NCBI GenBank assembly: GCA_965602945.1
Contig: CBFDBC010000127.1
Coordinates: forward strand, 1-10,982
Origin: JAUXEH01 sp965602945
GTDB taxonomy: Bacteria > Acidobacteriota > Aminicenantia > Aminicenantales > Aminicenantaceae
Reading direction: 5' to 3'
DNA: 10,982 bases
Numbering within the stretch: position 1 is the stretch's first letter; each line of letters begins with the position of its first letter. A program made the position numbers and the translations under genes. Below the pieces are notes generated by a model. The model did not search any database, had not been told where the DNA came from, and saw only the letters and a list, made by a program, of their open reading frames with translations. Shown piece by piece: positions 7,087 through 10,982 of this stretch.

Positions 7087-7092
7087 GGAAAT

Positions 7093-7121
7093 TTTATAGC
7101 ACAGCAATATGGGAAAGTCAA
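7093..7121 (-). promoter_or_regulatory. Strong sigma70-type promoter of the cold-shock gene
   Basis: On the minus strand TTGACT (7121-7116), a 17-bp spacer and TATAAA (7098-7093) each match consensus at 5 of 6 positions with optimal spacing. It lies 65 bp after the stop of the upstream Asp-box gene and is the best-looking promoter in the window. Confidence 0.65.
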
Positions 7122-7186
7122 TGCCGCGTTTATCGGCTCGCTCTCCTCTTCGAGGAACCATGCCCGCTCGCCTCCGGACGGCTTCC

Positions 7187-10100
7187 TTATCGGTTTTTCA
7201 GGGCCAGATCTATCTCCTCCCGGTACTCCTGGAGTGTGAGCCTTAGTTCATCGTAGCGGAAATAGGCGTCCCGGCCCGGCTTCTGGTCCGCCCGGTCGAG
7301 CATCCCCAGGAGATAGCTGATCTGATCGATGAGCATGGGCTGGGGATAGCGGCCTTCGGCTGTCACGAGCCTGGCCCGGACCGCGGCGAGTTTTTCCTGG
7401 GCGCTGCGGGCATCTCGTGCCCGGCGGCCGCCCTCTTCCAGCTGTGCATCCAGCTCTTTCTTCCGTGCATCGATACGGGCCTGAGCGCTGCGGGCCTGAC
7501 CGAACAGGTCCAGCACCTGCAGTGTGAGTTTTTCCTGGGCGACGAGGTCGGCCCGGGTCACTCCGTCGGCCGCCACACGGGGATCCAGCAGGATGTCGAA
7601 CTGCACCGTCCGGCTCCAGTCACCTACCGAGAGCCGGGCCTGATACGCGCCCGGAACTACGAGAGGGCCCCGACGCCTGGAAGGACGCCCCCCGGCCCCG
7701 GTATCGGGAGACGCGTAAAAATGCCGCATGTCCCAGCTCAAGCGCTGCATGCCGGCGGTGGTTTTCAGCCGGGAAGTCGTGGAATCGCTGGAAAACATCC
7801 GGACAACCTCTCCCGAGGCATCCAAAATTTCGAGGGTGGCCTCGCCAGCAGGTTTTTCTGCGAAGTAGTAATCGATCATAACGCTGGGGGCAGGGTACTC
7901 GGGATCCGTCCGCGAACGCCCGCCACCTCGGAAACGCGTCCGGTAGGCATCGCGCGGGACAAAGAGGGTGACGGGAGCATCGGCCGTCTCCGCCGTCATC
8001 TGATGCAAGGGCCGGATGTTATCCATTATCCAGAAGGATCGGCCCATGGTGGACAGCACCAGATCCTGCCGAAAGACCTTGATGTCGGTCACGGGAGTGA
8101 CTGGCAGATTGAGCTGAAAGGGCTGCCAGTTTTCACCGTCATCGAAGGAGACGAACATGCCGAACTCGGTACCGGCATAAAGGAGGCCCTCCCGATCCGG
8201 GTCCTCCCGGATGACCCGTGTGGGTGTGTCTGAGGGGATGCCGTTACCCCCCGAGGTCAGACGCGTCCAGCTCTCCCCGTAGTCCTCCGTCCGAAAGATG
8301 TAGGGCTCCCAGTCGCCGAGCAGGTAACGGTAGGTGGCAAAGTACGCCTTTCCCGGGCGATGGGGCGAGGGTTCGACGGTCTGGACGCGCCCTCCCGAAG
8401 GGAGGCCGCTGGGCGTCACCTCCGCCCAGGTCTTCCCGCCGTCTCGGGTAACGTGGACAGGCCCGTCATTGGCGCCCACCCAGATGAGCCCTTTTTCCAG
8501 GGTGGATTCCTGCACGGCATATATAGTGCTGTAATACTCTTCGCCCGTGATATCCCGGGTTATGGGAGACCCGGAGATGACCTGTTTGTCCGGCTCGAAG
8601 GCCGTGAGGTCGGGCGAGATGGTTTCCCAGGTCACGCCCTCGTCCGTGGTCTTGTGGAGGTATTGGGAGGCATGGTAGACCACATCCGGATCATGGGGCG
8701 AGACATGGATGGGCGAGACACGCTGGAAGCGGTACTTGAGATCCTTCGGATTATGGCCGTACAGGTTGGAGGCGCCCACATAATACTGTTTCTCCTGGCC
8801 GGTCAGCTTGTTGTAGCGCCCGAAACGGCCCTTGCAGTTGGCATAGACGATGTTGTGGTTGCCGGGCTTGGGTACCGCCGGCCCGGTCTCGCAGCCGCCA
8901 ATGGCCTGCCAGAACCCGGTGGGTCCCACGGACGGGCTGTAGGGAGGCAGGCTGGGCACCATGATGGTGGAATTGTCCTGCTGGCCGGCATAGACCCAGT
9001 ATGGGAACTGATCGTCCACGGCCACCTGATAGAGCTCGGCCGTGGGCTGGTTGTACTGGGTCGACCAGGTCTTCCCCCCGTCCCGGGTTACATTGGCGCC
9101 GCCGTCATTGGACTGGATGAAGAGGTTCGGGTCGTGGGGATTGATCCACATGTCGTGGTTGTCGCCGTGGGGGGTGGAACCCCGCCGCCAGGTCTTGCCG
9201 GCATCATTCGATCTGAAATAGCCTGTGGTGTTGGCATAGAGCACATCCGCATCGCTGGGATCCGCGTCCAGGTTGAGGTAGTAGAAGGGCCGGTCGAGCA
9301 GCCGGGCATTGTCCGTGACCTGACTGAAGCTGTCCCCACGGTCATCGGAACGGAAGAGCCCTCCGTCCGGAGGCGGGGCCTCCATGAGCACGTACACACG
9401 TTCCGGAGCGGCCTGCGAAACCGCCAGGTCGCCCTTGCCTCTAAGCCCCTGCGGCAGGCCGTTTTGAAGCTGCGTCCAGGTCTGTCCTCCGTCCCGGGAG
9501 CGGTACACACCACCCTCCCGGCCGCCGCTGATGATGGTCCAGGGCTTGCGTTCAGCCCGCCACATGCAGGCGTATATGGTCTGGGGATCGTTAGGGGCGA
9601 ACTCCAGGTCCACGGCCCCGCAGGTTTCGGACACGTACAAGACCTTGTCCCAGGACCCTCCCCCGTCCAGGGTGCGGTACACACCCCGGTCCGGGCCTGG
9701 TCCGAAAGCATGGCCCATGGCCGCTACGAACACGATATCGGGGTCCTTGGGATGGATCTCGACCGCTCCGATCTGCCCCACCGAGCGGAGGCCGATGAAC
9801 GACCAGGTCTTGCCGGCGTTCGTCGACTTGTACACGCCGCGGCCGGTGATGACGTTGCTGCGGATCCCGTCTGATCCCGTGCCCACGTACACGATGTCGG
9901 GATCGGTAAGCGCCACCCGCATGGCACCGATGGAGCCGGTGGAAAAGTAGCCGTCCGAGACGTTGCGCCAGCTCTGGCCGAAATCGGCCGTTTTCCAAAC
10001 CCCGCCGCCCACGGTGCCCATGTAATAGGTCCCGGGCTGCGAGGGGATTCCCGTGACCGTGGTCACGCGGCCGCCCCGGGAGGGACCGATGCAGCGGTAT

Positions 10101-10246
10101 TTCAATCCCGCGAACAGCTCAGGGTTGAACCCGGCGGGAGCCGCCTCCTCCTGTCCGGCATAGACGTCGAGTCCTGACAGAAAGATGGACAAAAAGAAAA
10201 AGAGGCAAAGGACACTCAAGTATTGATTCATTCGGGATCCGCGCAT
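7187..10246 (-). CDS. Secreted Asp-box (BNR/VPS10 sortilin-like) beta-propeller protein, paralogue 2, 1019 residues
   Basis: Seen: a signal peptide with core YLSVLCLFFFLSIFLSG and a likely cleavage after VYA near residue 30. About eleven Asp-boxes follow, including KTADFGQSW (85-93), KSTNAGKTW, RTLDGGGSW, RSRDGGQTW, RSNDAGKTW, TRDGGKTW (twice) and RTEDYGESW. The segments ISPDLT, TRDI, VIREDPDREGLLYAGTEFG and WIMDNIRPL parallel segments of paralogue 1, so the two share ancestry. After the propellers there is an Ig-like sandwich (with VPGAYQARLSVGDW) ending near residue 890. A charged, helical, probably coiled-coil tail follows (892-1019). It should be exported to the periplasm or cell surface. 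Ligand or activity is unknown; a glycosidase role (GH74-like fold) is possible but not supported by visible catalytic residues. Start is placed at ATG 10246 rather than GTG 10252, because the Shine-Dalgarno sequence overlaps the GTG. Confidence 0.9.
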   Translation of the reverse strand: MRGSRMNQYLSVLCLFFFLSIFLSGLDVYAGQEEAAPAGFNPELFAGLKYRCIGPSRGGRVTTVTGIPSQPGTYYMGTVGGGVWKTADFGQSWRNVSDGYFSTGSIGAMRVALTDPDIVYVGTGSDGIRSNVITGRGVYKSTNAGKTWSFIGLRSVGQIGAVEIHPKDPDIVFVAAMGHAFGPGPDRGVYRTLDGGGSWDKVLYVSETCGAVDLEFAPNDPQTIYACMWRAERKPWTIISGGREGGVYRSRDGGQTWTQLQNGLPQGLRGKGDLAVSQAAPERVYVLMEAPPPDGGLFRSDDRGDSFSQVTDNARLLDRPFYYLNLDADPSDADVLYANTTGYFRSNDAGKTWRRGSTPHGDNHDMWINPHDPNLFIQSNDGGANVTRDGGKTWSTQYNQPTAELYQVAVDDQFPYWVYAGQQDNSTIMVPSLPPYSPSVGPTGFWQAIGGCETGPAVPKPGNHNIVYANCKGRFGRYNKLTGQEKQYYVGASNLYGHNPKDLKYRFQRVSPIHVSPHDPDVVYHASQYLHKTTDEGVTWETISPDLTAFEPDKQVISGSPITRDITGEEYYSTIYAVQESTLEKGLIWVGANDGPVHVTRDGGKTWAEVTPSGLPSGGRVQTVEPSPHRPGKAYFATYRYLLGDWEPYIFRTEDYGESWTRLTSGGNGIPSDTPTRVIREDPDREGLLYAGTEFGMFVSFDDGENWQPFQLNLPVTPVTDIKVFRQDLVLSTMGRSFWIMDNIRPLHQMTAETADAPVTLFVPRDAYRTRFRGGGRSRTDPEYPAPSVMIDYYFAEKPAGEATLEILDASGEVVRMFSSDSTTSRLKTTAGMQRLSWDMRHFYASPDTGAGGRPSRRRGPLVVPGAYQARLSVGDWSRTVQFDILLDPRVAADGVTRADLVAQEKLTLQVLDLFGQARSAQARIDARKKELDAQLEEGGRRARDARSAQEKLAAVRARLVTAEGRYPQPMLIDQISYLLGMLDRADQKPGRDAYFRYDELRLTLQEYREEIDLALKNR

Positions 10247-10251
10247 GGTCA

Positions 10252-10258
10252 CTCCTCT
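10252..10258 (-). promoter_or_regulatory. Ribosome binding site that decides the start of Asp-box paralogue 2
   Basis: AGAGGAG on the minus strand lies 5 nt before ATG 10246 and overlaps the first base of the in-frame GTG at 10252, so the ATG is the better start. Confidence 0.65.
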
Positions 10259-10275
10259 CCGTTTTTATTTCAAAA

Positions 10276-10321
10276 AACATCTCTTACATATACAAAAACA
10301 GGCCGCGGTGCAACATCTCTT
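10276..10321. repeat. Pair of perfect 10-bp direct repeats in the divergent intergenic region
   Basis: AACATCTCTT occurs at 10276-10285 and again at 10312-10321, 36 bp apart, in the region between the divergent Asp-box and cytochrome genes. The copies flank the candidate minus-strand -10 and abut the plus-strand -35. They could be a regulator binding site; no regulator is identified. Confidence 0.5.
10287..10313 (-). promoter_or_regulatory. Weak candidate promoter for Asp-box paralogue 2
   Basis: TTGCAC (10313-10308), a 15-bp spacer and TATATG (10292-10287) on the minus strand. The match is modest and the spacing short; an alternative -10 (TATGTA) gives 17 bp spacing. Confidence 0.25.
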
Positions 10322-10349
10322 TTGTTCTTCAAACGCGAAATGGTACAAT
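10322..10349 (+). promoter_or_regulatory. Candidate promoter for the cytochrome gene
   Basis: TTGTTC (10322-10327), a 16-bp spacer and TACAAT (10344-10349), a 5 of 6 match for the -10 box. The leader to the ATG at 10397 would be about 40 nt. Confidence 0.4.
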
Positions 10350-10396
10350 ACGTATGTATCTGTGGAATGTCATCCTGAGAAACCAAAGGATATCCG

Positions 10397-10951
10397 ATGA
10401 AGACCTCAACTCTTGCCTGTGTGATGTTTGTGCTGATCTGTGCGGCACTGGCCGCGCTCCAGGCCCCGGATCAGCAGGACCTGTCTCTGAGGAACCTTAC
10501 GCCGGAGAACTACTCCTACCGGGAGGCGGCGCGGTGTGCCGGCTGCAAGGGTGAACAGAACGCCTTCATGGTCAGGGCCGCGGGAGTAAACCTCAGCGCT
10601 GAGGAACCGGCCCTGGACAGCCGCGGATGGCTGACCAGCATTCACGCCCGGTCCCAGAGCCATGAGGTCGGGGTCGACATGGCCTGCGCCTTCTGTCACG
10701 CCCCGCTTACCGAGGGCGCCACCAGGGAAAAGGAAAAAGCCGAACCCATTCCCAAGGGTGATTGGCAGGGTGTTACCTGTGGCGCCTGCCATCCCGGATC
10801 GGTGGATCAGGGCAGGCGAAAATCCCTGGTCGCCAACTTCCTTCCGGGAACTGATCCCACCCACCGACAAGTGCCAGACTCACGGGGCGATCGGATTCAA
10901 CATGCGGCAAGGCCCGAAGCAGGTACTCGATCCCCTTCTCGGCGCGAATGA
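10397..10951 (+). CDS. Multiheme c-type cytochrome, 3' part replaced by unrelated sequence
   Basis: Seen: ATG with AAAGGA upstream and a Sec signal peptide (residues 1 to about 23, cleavage after LQA), so the product goes to the periplasm. Two canonical heme motifs are present, CAFCH (97-101) and CGACH (128-132), plus a first motif CAGCK (47-51) in which Lys replaces the usual His. SIHARS (81-86) and GDWQGVTC (121-128) resemble segments of cytochrome c family proteins that begin with a CxxCH and a later CAFCH. Such proteins carry electrons in the periplasm; partner and pathway are unknown. Odd: after about NFLPGTDP (residue 154) the frame becomes Arg/Pro-rich, without further heme motifs, up to the stop at 10951. 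That stretch is the antisense of a glycosyltransferase frame. The gene is therefore cut, with true coding probably ending near 10850-10861. Confidence 0.75.
   Translation: MKTSTLACVMFVLICAALAALQAPDQQDLSLRNLTPENYSYREAARCAGCKGEQNAFMVRAAGVNLSAEEPALDSRGWLTSIHARSQSHEVGVDMACAFCHAPLTEGATREKEKAEPIPKGDWQGVTCGACHPGSVDQGRRKSLVANFLPGTDPTHRQVPDSRGDRIQHAARPEAGTRSPSRRE
10850..10865. other. Junction between cytochrome and glycosyltransferase sequence
   Basis: Left of this interval the plus strand codes for the cytochrome; right of it the minus strand codes for the glycosyltransferase. Both lose family resemblance within about 15 bp. The interval begins inside GGGAACTGATCCC (10846-10858), a small interrupted inverted repeat. 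It may be an inversion or deletion breakpoint, or an assembly chimera. Confidence 0.55.
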
Positions 10952-10982
10952 AGCCGAGAAACAGGATTCTGACCGACGGCCC
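10863..10982 (-). CDS. Glycosyltransferase family 4-type fragment, start of C-terminal domain, partial at both ends
   Basis: Reading the minus strand from the right edge gives VRILFLGFIRAEKGIEYLL, then RALPHVESDRPVSLALVGG. This matches the opening of the second Rossmann domain of GT-B retaining glycosyltransferases (strand, then x-R-x-x-EKG helix, strand, LxLVG), which bind the nucleotide-sugar donor. The acceptor domain would lie beyond 10982. The frame stays open to a TAA at 10775-10773, but the residues after about 10860 (SWRPGIFACPDPPIRDGRRHR) are antisense of the cytochrome and do not look like a glycosyltransferase. The ExGxxxxxE motif expected further on is missing. It is a truncated fragment. 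Confidence 0.65.

Noticed and set aside
7144..7156. Hairpin TCCTC-TTC-GAGGA after Asp-box paralogue 2 as a terminator
   Set aside because: Perfect 5-bp stem but no T-run follows on the minus strand, so it does not qualify as an intrinsic terminator.
6889..7161. 90-codon minus-strand open frame across the csp promoter and leader
   Set aside because: It would start upstream of the best promoter and has no ribosome binding site; the sequence is better explained as promoter plus leader.
8360..9874. 504-codon plus-strand open frame, antisense to Asp-box paralogue 2
   Set aside because: Same shadow effect; Val/Gly/Arg-rich product without motifs.

Overview
The window looks like GC-rich chromosomal DNA from a Gram-negative-type bacterium. 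Two secreted proteins of about 1000 residues, each with about eleven Asp-box (BNR/sortilin-like) repeats, together with a CxxCH cytochrome, fit Acidobacteriota-like or Candidatus Aminicenantes-like genomes. That placement is inference from gene content only. All genes run on the minus strand except a c-type cytochrome gene at the right edge.

Layout in minus-strand transcription order, from right to left. At 10863-10982 there is a fragment of a GT4-type glycosyltransferase. It is fused tail-to-tail with a truncated plus-strand multiheme cytochrome c gene (from 10397), and the join at about 10850-10865 looks like a chimera or a rearrangement. A 150-bp divergent intergenic region (10247-10396) holds candidate promoters and a perfect 10-bp direct repeat. 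Then come a secreted Asp-box beta-propeller protein (7187-10246), a cold-shock protein gene with a strong promoter and a leader of about 250 nt (6634-7121), and a second Asp-box paralogue (3478-6429). That paralogue is followed after only 34 bp by a cation diffusion facilitator transporter (2247-3443). Next are an unrecognised helical protein (1528-2043) with its own TATAAT box and upstream A-tracts, ispH (517-1395), and a polyprenyl diphosphate synthase (start 524, running off the left edge). The last two overlap by 8 bp.

How the genes relate. IspH makes IPP and DMAPP, which the overlapping prenyl synthase condenses into longer prenyl chains, so this is a small isoprenoid operon. The first Asp-box protein and the CDF transporter are probably co-transcribed. 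The two Asp-box proteins are paralogues with separate promoters, one on each side of the cold-shock gene. No CRISPR array, tRNA, rRNA, insertion sequence or integrase was seen. I found no clear new multi-gene system. The most notable points are a non-canonical metal site in the CDF transporter, a differently placed helical module in one Asp-box paralogue, a possibly switching cold-shock leader, a CxxCK motif in the cytochrome, and the abrupt gene-gene junction at the right edge.
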